Source of the DNA: Nitrososphaeraceae archaeon
Lineage (GTDB): Archaea > Thermoproteota > Nitrososphaeria > Nitrososphaerales > Nitrososphaeraceae
DNA length: 5,404 bases
NCBI GenBank assembly: GCA_030038695.1
Contig: JASHSN010000084.1
Coordinates: forward strand, 1-5,404
Direction of reading: 5' to 3'
Shown here: positions 1 to 5,083 of the stretch, in pieces
How the letters are laid out: each line of letters starts with the position of its first letter
Position numbering within the stretch: the stretch's first letter is position 1
The notes under the pieces: model-generated
Database searches by the model: none
Told to the model about the DNA's origin: nothing
What the model saw: the letters and a program-made list of their open reading frames with translations, nothing else
Position numbers and translations under genes: made by a program

Positions 1-220
1 GAGGCTTAACTAGCTTGGGTATGATGTCAGTTTTGCTCTTGACATTTACAGTATGAACGGGTTTTTTATCAAATGGATATCAGAAAGTATATGGGGCACC
101 AGACTTTCCAACTTCAGACTAGGGTACGAAAATTAGAGAGTGGATAAATCATCAGACGGGAGAAGACCTGTTTCCACAATCTAAAGGCGCCGTCTCCATC
201 CACGTAATGCTTAGTAGCTT
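1..220. other. Gene-poor stretch downstream of the OsmC-like gene
   Basis: No convincing gene was found here on either strand. On the + strand there is an open stretch from about 43 to 147 that includes an ATG at 73 (24 codons, beginning MDIRKYMGHQTF). After its TAA the same frame stays open until about 219. The composition is faintly protein-like, but there is no Shine-Dalgarno motif and no recognisable family. Two smaller frames at 21-56 and 53-136 overlap by ATGA and are probably chance. There is no clear terminator for the OsmC-like gene, only a GGCGCC palindrome near 187-192. Confidence 0.3.
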
Positions 221-751
221 TCACCTTATCTGAGCATTAGTCTTTATCACATGCGACATACTATACATAGCAGGACACCTTTCTTCTGCCATTTTAACGA
301 CTTCTTGAAGTTTCTTTTTGTCTGCATTATTGCTTTCAGCATCTATCTCGAAGCTAATGCCCTCTGTTATAGGTTCGTCAGCTATATTGAATGTCTTTGC
401 GAAATTAATCATACATTCTGTATTCACAGTAAGCTTTGTAAGGTTTATTCCTTGAGTTGCTGCAAGACTTGTAAAGGTGGCTATAAAACATGAAGTAATA
501 CCGGCCACACAATATGCCATCGGCCCAAGCTTATTTCCATTGCCCCCTAGAAATGATGGTGAGTCTATCTCGATTACTCCTTTTCCTTTCTCGAAGGATA
601 ATTCAGTTCTAAATTGATATCCTTTGGTTGGGTCCAGATTCCACTCTCCTTTCAACTTGACTGGTCTTCTTAGACTTTCCTTGTCTTTCTTCCCATTTGC
701 AACGGTCTGAAATATCTTGTCCAAGTCAGTATTGTTGATAATGTTGGGCAT
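221..751 (-). CDS. OsmC/Ohr family protein (thiol peroxidase-like)
   Basis: The gene encodes a 176-residue cytoplasmic protein of the OsmC/Ohr superfamily. Members with the paired cysteines reduce organic hydroperoxides using a reactive cysteine and a resolving cysteine. Both are visible here: Cys88 in AGITSCFIATF, at the start of the long central helix, and Cys159 in EERCPAMYSMSH. They are 71 residues apart, close to the usual spacing of about 64-66. Extra cysteines are at 81 and 113. The N-terminal 30 residues, charged and before the first beta strand (VKLKGEW), lengthen it relative to a typical protein of about 140 residues. The ATG at 751 has no Shine-Dalgarno, consistent with a short leader from the TATA element at 797-806. 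Transcription is probably controlled at the palindrome at 812-831. Substrate and OsmC versus Ohr subgroup cannot be assigned. The family call is confident; the peroxidase activity is inferred. Confidence 0.9.
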   Translation of the reverse strand: MPNIINNTDLDKIFQTVANGKKDKESLRRPVKLKGEWNLDPTKGYQFRTELSFEKGKGVIEIDSPSFLGGNGNKLGPMAYCVAGITSCFIATFTSLAATQGINLTKLTVNTECMINFAKTFNIADEPITEGISFEIDAESNNADKKKLQEVVKMAEERCPAMYSMSHVIKTNAQIR

Positions 752-796
752 GTCAGATGGTATCTATCGCGGGAATTGCAGACACTAGGTTAAAAA

Positions 797-806
797 CTTT
801 TATATC
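797..806 (-). promoter_or_regulatory. Archaeal TATA box for the OsmC-like gene
   Basis: On the minus strand this reads GATATAAAAG, preceded by CGAAA, which fits a BRE plus TATA element. Transcription would start about 25 nt further on, near 772-776, giving a leader of about 20-25 nt before the ATG at 751. The assignment rests on position and motif only. Confidence 0.55.
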
Positions 807-843
807 TTTCGTAGTTTGTAGCTACAAACTATATCTTTCGTAG
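801..843. repeat. Two copies of a 14-bp direct repeat flanking the palindrome
   Basis: TATATCTTTCGTAG occurs at 801-814 and again, unchanged, at 830-843, 29 bp apart. The copies overlap the two ends of the palindrome. On the minus strand each reads CTACGAAAGATATA, so the BRE/TATA-like core of the osmC promoter is present twice. This could be a duplicated promoter element or a second protein-binding site. Confidence 0.65.
812..831. promoter_or_regulatory. Perfect 20-bp palindrome, probable operator
   Basis: The sequence TAGTTTGTAGCTACAAACTA is identical to its own reverse complement over all 20 bases. It lies immediately upstream of the TATA element of the OsmC-like gene, where bound protein would block or recruit the transcription machinery. 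The size and symmetry suit a dimeric winged-helix repressor such as a MarR or HxlR family member, many of which control peroxide and electrophile stress genes. The regulator itself is not visible in the window, so that part is inference. Confidence 0.6.
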
Positions 844-858
844 CGTGGATTCCTTGAC

Positions 859-951
859 TCAGGTTGGCATCCTCGTTACGGCGTTGATTTCTTGCTCGAT
901 TAGATTTTTTGCGATATCGTGTTTGTCATCTGTTCCCATAGAATCAATCAT
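859..951 (-). CDS. Possible small protein or gene remnant
   Basis: From the ATG at 951 this frame encodes 30 residues (MIDSMGTDDKHDIAKNLIEQ, then ten more) ending in TGA. The frame is open upstream to 1026 without any ATG or GTG. Those 25 extra codons (including KGFPSSEETSCFRKLYLLY) are also protein-like, so the whole 859-1026 interval may be the tail of a broken gene rather than an intact micro-gene. A TTG at 966 is another possible start. No Shine-Dalgarno is seen before any of them. It lies between the exporter and the OsmC-like gene on the same strand, and the osmC operator follows it. I do not recognise a family. The charged helix-like composition suggests a small soluble domain. Confidence 0.3.
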   Translation of the reverse strand: MIDSMGTDDKHDIAKNLIEQEINAVTRMPT

Positions 952-1071
952 ATAGAGTAGATACAACTTTCGGAAGCACGAAGTCTCTTCAGAAGAAGGA
1001 AAGCCTTTACTTTGACAATGTAGAGTTTATCTTCGTATAAACAGTTGGCCTAAATTATGATACTTGAGTTA

Positions 1072-2493
1072 TCACTTTGATTTCACACTCCATTTAACCA
1101 CCGAAGGTATGACTGAAACTAACATCATAATTGCTGAAACAAAGAAGATCAAACGCACGGAGGTCAGAAATTTTACTACCAAAGCAGTAGAGAATTGCGA
1201 TGACCTCCCGAAAGAGCTTGAAAATAACTGCTCTGCAGCATGTAGAGGTATAACATTGGTCATTACCAAGAAAACTAAGCCGATACTGAATGCATTTCCT
1301 GTCATAACGAAACTAGTGCTAATTCCTGCCGACGCGCCTCTCCTGTAAATAGGCACCGATGTCATAATCGACGCTCTGTTTGGTGAGGCGAATATTCCCA
1401 TACCTGCCCCTACAAGAAAAAGTGGCACCACAATCTGATAAAAGGAAGATGTTGTTCCAATTCTAGCTAGCAAGAAGAATCCGACGGATGATATCAGCAA
1501 ACCCAAAGCTGCAGACATACGTAATTTGTATTTATCATACAACCATCCGCTTAAAGGTGCGAAGGCAGCCAATGCGATAGAGACCGGAATTAGATAAATC
1601 CCTGCATTGAGTGCATCAAGTTTCATCGATGGGCCCTGAAGATAAAATGACATGATCAAAGTAAATGTCCCCCGTGTGAGAGCATTAATAAATATTGCAA
1701 TATTTCCCCCAGTGAAAACCCTAATTTTGAATAATGATAGATCGAACATTGGCCTATCTACTCTTCTCTCTATAAATGCGAATAATACGATCAGAGACGT
1801 GCCCGCAGCAATTGTTAAGAGACTTACAAATAGATTGATAAATTTAAAAGCACTAAAAGTCACGCCTAGTAGAATCAAAAATAATCCTGTGGCGAATGTA
1901 GCATTCCCAAGCCAATCTATTTTTTCCTTTGTAATAGTTCCTAATTCCTTCAACTTAGCGTGAGACCAAATGGTAGCGAATATCCCTATAGGTAGATTAA
2001 TCCAGAAAATCGATCTCCAACCCAAGTAAGTGGCCAGGAATCCGCCAAACACGAGTCCTACTACAGATCCTACGACTATAGCGGTCTGATTCAGTCCTAA
2101 TGCTTTAGCTCTTTCGTTCTCAGGGAAGGTATCAGTAATAATAGCGGCACTATTTGAGAAAAGAAATGCTGCACCTACCGCCTGGATAATTCTGAACAAT
2201 ATCAATTGTTCTCCAGATTGGGAAATACTGCATAATCCTGAGCCTAACGTAAAGATCGCAAAACCTAAATTGTATAATTTGACTCTGCCAAACATATCCG
2301 AAAGCCTTCCAAAATTTAACAGAACAGATGCTGTGACAAGCCAGTACACAAGGACTATCCACGTCAGAGTGAAAAAAGATGTGTGAAGGTCTGACGCAAT
2401 TGTAGGCAATGCTATGATAACTATATTTCTGTCCAGAGATGCCATTATTGTGCCGATGGTTGTGTTACTCAGAGTTATCCACTTGTAGTTCAT
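1072..2493 (-). CDS. MFS drug exporter, DHA2 (EmrB/QacA-like) family
   Basis: The gene encodes an integral membrane transporter of about 473 residues with roughly 14 hydrophobic segments, typical of DHA2 proton antiporters that expel toxic compounds. Numbering from the upstream GTG at 2505, the DHA2 motif LDRNIVIIALPTIASDL in the first helix is at 24-40. Motif A, GRLSDMFGR, is at 66-74. A motif B-like RIIQAVGAA is at 105-113, with Ala in place of the usual Gly. A motif C-like GSVVGLVFGG is at 146-155, with Leu where Pro is common. The family signature WRSIFWINLPIG is at 163-174. I prefer the ATG at 2493 over the GTG at 2505 because GGTGA lies 8 nt before it, overlapping that GTG. The substrate cannot be read from sequence. 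The changed Pro in motif C leaves the direction of transport and coupling open. Confidence 0.93.
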   Translation of the reverse strand: MNYKWITLSNTTIGTIMASLDRNIVIIALPTIASDLHTSFFTLTWIVLVYWLVTASVLLNFGRLSDMFGRVKLYNLGFAIFTLGSGLCSISQSGEQLILFRIIQAVGAAFLFSNSAAIITDTFPENERAKALGLNQTAIVVGSVVGLVFGGFLATYLGWRSIFWINLPIGIFATIWSHAKLKELGTITKEKIDWLGNATFATGLFLILLGVTFSAFKFINLFVSLLTIAAGTSLIVLFAFIERRVDRPMFDLSLFKIRVFTGGNIAIFINALTRGTFTLIMSFYLQGPSMKLDALNAGIYLIPVSIALAAFAPLSGWLYDKYKLRMSAALGLLISSVGFFLLARIGTTSSFYQIVVPLFLVGAGMGIFASPNRASIMTSVPIYRRGASAGISTSFVMTGNAFSIGLVFLVMTNVIPLHAAEQLFSSSFGRSSQFSTALVVKFLTSVRLIFFVSAIMMLVSVIPSVVKWSVKSK

Positions 2494-2498
2494 ATTGT

Positions 2499-2506
2499 TT
2501 TTCACC
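2499..2506 (-). promoter_or_regulatory. Shine-Dalgarno of the exporter gene
   Basis: On the minus strand CCGGTGAA contains GGTGA, which pairs with the TCACC of an archaeal 16S rRNA end. It sits 8 nt before the ATG at 2493 and overlaps the alternative GTG start, so it decides the start in favour of the ATG. Confidence 0.5.
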
Positions 2507-2553
2507 GGTCTTGGCCGTCTTCATCAAACTATGAGAATTTGCAAGATGACAAA

Positions 2554-2563
2554 CCTTATATCA
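2554..2563 (-). promoter_or_regulatory. Probable TATA box of the exporter gene
   Basis: The minus strand reads TGATATAAGG here. A start of transcription about 25 nt on, near 2530, gives a leader of about 37 nt that contains the GGTGA motif. The same bases lie only about 6 bp before the divergent + strand ATG at 2568, too close to serve that gene in the usual way. Confidence 0.4.
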
Positions 2564-2567
2564 TGCT

Positions 2568-2762
2568 ATGCTTCATCTGTCATTTGGTCAACCGTATCGT
2601 GATTATGGACTGATACCGTTGGGAGCAGAAGTATGCGAAAAATGTCGCATTAACGAGTGTAATAAGATAGGTATCCCTGATATGTTGGGGCTTTGCCCTA
2701 CTCATTACGATGAGTATGAACAAGTTAAGCAAGAAATCATACAAGATGATTATTATTTATGA
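2568..2762 (+). CDS. Small Cys/His zinc-ribbon-like protein
   Basis: This 64-residue protein is of unknown function. It carries a probable zinc site: Cys23 and Cys26 (CEKC), then Cys43 and His46 (CPTH), a CX2C-X16-CX2H arrangement, with an additional Cys31. The C-terminal part is acidic and helical in composition (DEYEQVKQEIIQDDYYL). Such tiny single zinc-ribbon proteins are common in ammonia-oxidising archaea and may bind nucleic acid or protein, but nothing here fixes a role. It is divergent from the exporter, with start codons 74 bp apart, and no clear promoter of its own is visible. It may be leaderless. The metal-ligand pattern supports a real gene; the function is unknown. Confidence 0.65.
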   Translation: MLHLSFGQPYRDYGLIPLGAEVCEKCRINECNKIGIPDMLGLCPTHYDEYEQVKQEIIQDDYYL

Positions 2763-2795
2763 GGATCGAAATAGACACTAAAGTCATATCTCCGG

Positions 2796-2813
2796 TTTGT
2801 GTTCTGCCACAAA
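2796..2813. terminator. Weak hairpin between two convergent genes
   Basis: TTTGTG at 2796-2801 pairs with CACAAA at 2808-2813 around a 6-nt loop, in the 54-bp gap where the zinc-ribbon-like gene and the SRPBCC-like gene converge. It could end transcription in both directions, but the stem is only 6 bp and there is no adjacent T-run. Confidence 0.25.
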
Positions 2814-2816
2814 GTG

Positions 2817-3245
2817 TTATTCACTTAAACCACTCTCCATAACTTTCACGTCTTCATTAAGCAACTTTTCAGCAGTACTCTTTACATCTTTACTAAATAG
2901 GCGTTCCAATCGACCTAAGTGAAGATCACCTTCCACTTTGATTCGAGTGGTGCCATTGGCACGGCTAAATATAGTTGTTGTTTTACTTCCTTTACCATCT
3001 CCGTCTATAACCTCGGTCTCTATTCTATTTCGATCTGGGTACAGAACAACTTTATTGGTAGACCTGATTTTCTTGCCAATTAAGGAACTTTCCTGTTCAA
3101 ACACTAAACCTGTTTCTTCTATGCTTACAATTTTTAACTTGATTGGGATGACGCCTGGGCAATTCCTCAAAATTACTAAAGTACTTATAAACACTTCGTA
3201 TTGGTGTGTGTTCACGACTTTGGCGAGGTCGATCTTAATTACCAT
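2817..3245 (-). CDS. SRPBCC (START-like) family protein
   Basis: The gene encodes about 142 residues with the layout of the SRPBCC helix-grip fold. An opening strand (MVIKIDLAKVV) is followed by a helix and the NCPGVIPIKLKIVSIEE segment. A run of alternating beta strands comes next (GLVFEQES, IRSTNKVVLYPDRNRIETEV, TTTIFSRANGTTRIKVEGDL), and a long C-terminal helix (LERLFSKDVKSTAEKLLNED) closes the hydrophobic pocket. The family holds lipid- or ligand-binding proteins, CoxG-like factors and aromatase/cyclases. No catalytic residue distinguishes them here, so the role is open. The frame extends 6 codons further to a TTG at 3263, but the ATG at 3245 gives a beginning typical of the fold. Neither start has a strong Shine-Dalgarno. 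It is a single gene convergent with the zinc-ribbon-like gene. The fold call is by eye and moderate. Confidence 0.72.
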   Translation of the reverse strand: MVIKIDLAKVVNTHQYEVFISTLVILRNCPGVIPIKLKIVSIEETGLVFEQESSLIGKKIRSTNKVVLYPDRNRIETEVIDGDGKGSKTTTIFSRANGTTRIKVEGDLHLGRLERLFSKDVKSTAEKLLNEDVKVMESGLSE

Positions 3246-3263
3246 ATGTTGTTCTTGTATCAA

Positions 3264-3547
3264 ACCATTCTTAAGAATTTCTTATCTTCAATTATGTATG
3301 CGACCAGTGAGCGTATAATGGTTGCCAGGACGAACAGTAGGTAACGTATTGGTTTCGGAGTCGAGGTAAACAGGCGCGATATCCAAAAGCAGGTAAAAGT
3401 GGAGGATTAGTTGGAATAGGTGACGGTTGATGTCCAAGAGCAGATACAAGTTTGGAAATGAAACTAGTCAGTAAGCTGACCGGCTTCAAATGCATACTGA
3501 CAATGTCTATGCGATCTTTCCCGATCTCTGCTCTGTAGGATACTGAC
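3264..3547. other. Gene-poor interval with fragmentary coding-like frames
   Basis: No intact gene is supported. On the minus strand an ATG-started frame (3495-3292) gives 67 residues with a Pro-rich middle and no recognisable family. A second minus frame ending at the TGA at 3288-3290 contains PVYLDSETNTLPTVRPGNHY followed by TLTGRIHN, which reads like the edge of an extracellular beta domain but has no proper start. The two frames overlap, so at most one is real, and the interval may be a decayed gene end. The palindrome TTCTTAAGAA lies near 3268-3277. Confidence 0.35.
3378..3451. repeat. Imperfect 23-bp direct repeat, 51-nt period
   Basis: The segments 3378-3400 and 3429-3451 match at 19 of 23 positions; the first begins GATATCCAAAAGCAG and the second GATGTCCAAGAGCAG. 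Their starts are 51 nt apart, a multiple of three, as expected for a 17-residue repeat in a former coding sequence. No intact frame uses it now. Confidence 0.5.
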
Positions 3548-4300
3548 TTAACTGCGGATATTTACTGTAAAAGCACATGCCGGATTCGTCGGAGGGGAAA
3601 TGCGAGTACATGTTGCTAGATTGTCAACCACAACCGGTGTGTTCCCGTTTCTTTTTATCGCATGTATTGCGTTAACAAGCTCTGTAGCAAGAAGCTCTTT
3701 TGTAAAATCAATCCCTTGGGTAGTTGAAACTCTATTCGCCAGTTGGTTTATGATTTTTGTGTTAACACTTACAGGGATGTTATCTTTCACGCTTCCTTCT
3801 GCCAATAGTAGTGCGTTATTAATATTTGCAATGATTAGTTTTCTTAAGATTGGCTCCTCTTGGATTAGTACGTTATTGTTACTCCCTTGTATTGTATTTA
3901 CTGTATGAATGCTTATTGTTGCATTATTGGTGGCATCACGGATAATGGCAGATGTTCTAGAAACGTTCAGATTAATATGCGGCGTAATTGGTGAAAGTTT
4001 GACTTCCGCAGCTTGTTTTGGGGGCTCCTGTGCAGGTTGTGGAGTAGGACGAGGACTAGCTTGATTGAGATTGGTCCATGTACTACTGTACCCCTTAAAC
4101 CAACCCTCGCAGTAGTAAATAGTATGTTTGCCATCGCTAGTATGAGCACCGGTCGGATCACAAGCCGAGTTAAATGGACTGTGATTTAGGAAATCTGTTG
4201 TTGCTTGTTGTCCTCCGTCTGAAAATCCAAAATTAAATCGCTCTGCGTGGGTCAAGGCATAGGCTTCTGGTGCTGTTAATATCAGTATCGGAATCAACAT
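3548..4300 (-). CDS. Secreted protein of unknown function, two Cys-paired domains
   Basis: From the ATG at 4300 this encodes 250 residues. It starts with a hydrophobic segment and a probable signal-peptidase site after AYA (residue 15). The N-terminal domain (about 20-78) has aromatic/Gly motifs FNFGFSDGG and YYCEGWFKGYSSTW plus Cys47 and Cys64, which could form a disulfide. A Pro/Gln-rich linker (about 81-97) leads to a C-terminal domain rich in Asn and Thr that ends with Cys231 and Cys242. There is no lipobox. I know of similar GY/DG-rich exported proteins in Nitrososphaerales but of no assigned function. From the ATG the signal peptide lacks a positive n-region. The frame continues upstream through HKLTLG, and an ATA at 4321 sits 7 nt after AAGGAGGG, so the true protein is probably 257 residues. 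Likely exported to the cell surface or medium. Confidence 0.78.
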   Translation of the reverse strand: MLIPILILTAPEAYALTHAERFNFGFSDGGQQATTDFLNHSPFNSACDPTGAHTSDGKHTIYYCEGWFKGYSSTWTNLNQASPRPTPQPAQEPPKQAAEVKLSPITPHINLNVSRTSAIIRDATNNATISIHTVNTIQGSNNNVLIQEEPILRKLIIANINNALLLAEGSVKDNIPVSVNTKIINQLANRVSTTQGIDFTKELLATELVNAIHAIKRNGNTPVVVDNLATCTRISPPTNPACAFTVNIRS

Positions 4301-4318
4301 CCCTAGTGTTAATTTATG

Positions 4319-4335
4319 TATTTTTCTTCCCTCCT
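4319..4335 (-). promoter_or_regulatory. Strong Shine-Dalgarno pointing to an ATA start codon
   Basis: On the minus strand the order is AAGGAGGG, seven bases (AAGAAAA), then ATA at 4321-4319. From ATA the frame reads ATA-His-Lys-Leu-Thr-Leu-Gly-Met and joins the secreted protein without interruption. An in-frame TGA lies ten codons or so upstream, at 4345-4343, and no ATG, GTG or TTG occurs between it and 4300. The ATG at 4300 is 28 nt from the Shine-Dalgarno, too far to be served by it. Confidence 0.55.
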
Positions 4336-4351
4336 TATCTGCTCAACAAAT

Positions 4352-4646
4352 ATGGCTATACTTTTACTAGGTATTGCCATTTTTCTATCTCAATGCTATT
4401 ATGGGTAGTCCTAGTATGTAAGGATTTTAAGACCGATCCACTGGTTGCCACTGAAAGGTGTTGAAAGGCGAGACATAGGAGTCTATTGACGATGATCTCA
4501 AAGATGACTACGATTTGCAAGATATTGACGATGATAACTCAAACTTGTATCCCGTCGTTTGCAATTTAATTAATTTGGGTGCAACCACTAGTGACTCAGG
4601 CAGTAAAAAGTGCAGTTGTCCAAGATTTGCTGAGAAGTCTGTCTAG
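4352..4646 (+). pseudogene. Decayed gene for a secreted acidic protein (tentative)
   Basis: An ATG at 4352 opens an 18-codon frame, MAILLLGIAIFLSQCYYG, which looks like a signal peptide and stops at the TAG at 4406-4408. After a shift of frame, KDFKTDPLVATERC is readable up to about 4461. After a second shift, the frame 4479-4646 encodes 55 residues with no start codon: an acidic part (DDDLKDDYDLQDIDDDNSN) and then a Cys-containing part (PVVCNLINLGATTSDSG, KKCSCPRFAEKSV) ending in TAG. Each piece is protein-like and in the order expected of an exported protein, which suggests a gene broken by frameshifts. A TATA-like AATTTATGTA lies at 4311-4320. The three-frame reconstruction is inference and could partly be chance. 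No family is recognised. Confidence 0.35.
4484..4535 (+). repeat. 13-bp direct repeat encoding an acidic motif
   Basis: TATTGACGATGAT occurs at 4484-4496 and again at 4523-4535. The spacing of 39 nt is 13 codons, and both copies read Ile-Asp-Asp-Asp in the open frame 4479-4646. This fits an internal duplication in an acidic coding region. Confidence 0.55.
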
Positions 4647-4745
4647 AAATATGGTAGCAACCAATCATGGACTTGGCGCCGGTATTTAATCAAGTTCATC
4701 GCATGATATGTAATCCACTGGGGTAATCCCACCCATCAAAAAACT

Positions 4746-4953
4746 ATGTGGATGGGAGAAAGTGATATGCTTGGAGACGACTATACGGATAAAGAAAAGA
4801 GTAGGTATATACAATTTCATAGCGACGATCTTCAATCAGCAACAATTTACTTTGATGAAGTAGATGGGAGAAAATTTAGCAAGTAAACGAGTCAAGGACA
4901 CTCTGGCAGAGGTTTATACCGGAGAGTATCTGGCTGTTAGTAGTGTACTATGA
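4746..4953 (+). pseudogene. Small hypothetical protein gene broken by a +1 frameshift
   Basis: The first frame starts at the ATG at 4746, or at the ATG at 4767, which has GGGAG 8 nt upstream. It encodes MLGDDYTDKEKSRYIQFHSD followed by DLQSATIYFDEVDG, then runs into RKFSK and a TAA at 4884-4886. The next frame has GENLASKRVKDTLAEVYTGE followed by YLAVSSVL and a TGA at 4951-4953. Removing one G from the GGG at 4866-4868 joins them smoothly at DEVDGEN, giving about 61-68 residues. The frame is also open upstream to 4707 (VIHWGNPTHQKT). This pattern indicates a real small gene with a one-base insertion, or a sequencing error in the G-run. The family is not recognised. Composition is soluble and charged. 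Confidence 0.45.
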
Positions 4954-5083
4954 TTAAAAACTGACGTACGTATGTCGACACGGAATTATCCATATCGTAT
5001 GAATCCTCTCGAATCCAGCTAATGCTAAACTTCATCTCCCAATAATGGTTTGTAATTAGTTTTCGTTGATGTCATCTAGTACT
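4954..5083. other. Interval downstream of the histidine kinase gene
   Basis: I see no gene in this 130-bp stretch. On the minus strand a T5 run at 4955-4959, about 125 nt past the kinase stop, could help end transcription. A short + frame at 4970-5022 (ATGTCGACACGG onward, 16 codons) is probably chance. Confidence 0.3.

Noticed and set aside
1064..1348. A 94-codon + strand open frame inside the exporter gene
   Set aside because: It lies opposite the 3' end of the DHA2 exporter, whose motifs and length establish the minus frame; this translation has no family features.
1652..1963. A 103-codon + strand open frame inside the exporter gene
   Set aside because: It is the complement of exporter membrane helices and has no supporting start signal.
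2150..2362. A 70-codon minus frame inside the exporter
   Set aside because: It is a different frame of the same strand within well-supported exporter sequence.
2938..3318. A 126-codon + strand open frame over the SRPBCC-like gene
   Set aside because: Its hydrophobic translation is the antisense of the beta-rich SRPBCC frame; the minus frame has the more natural protein composition.
3292..3495. A 67-codon minus frame starting at ATG 3495
   Set aside because: The Arg, Trp and Cys rich tail is unlike the neighbours, there is no Shine-Dalgarno or known motif, and a second overlapping frame is as plausible.
3600..3908. A 102-codon + strand open frame with membrane-like segments
   Set aside because: It is antisense to the C-terminal domain of the secreted protein, whose signal peptide and cysteines support the minus frame.
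4270..4464. A 64-codon + strand frame starting at ATG 4270
   Set aside because: Its first part is antisense to the secreted protein signal peptide; only the last part (KDFKTDPLVATERC) may be coding and is treated with the decayed gene.
4644..4706. Reading TAG or TGA as pyrrolysine or selenocysteine to keep the frame open
   Set aside because: No insertion element or catalytic context is visible, and a third lesion (the +1 frameshift) follows, so gene decay explains all three more simply.
4720..4760. Inverted repeat CCCATC / GATGGG as a terminator or regulatory hairpin
   Set aside because: The stem is only 6 bp with a loop of about 13 nt and no following T-run; chance is likely.
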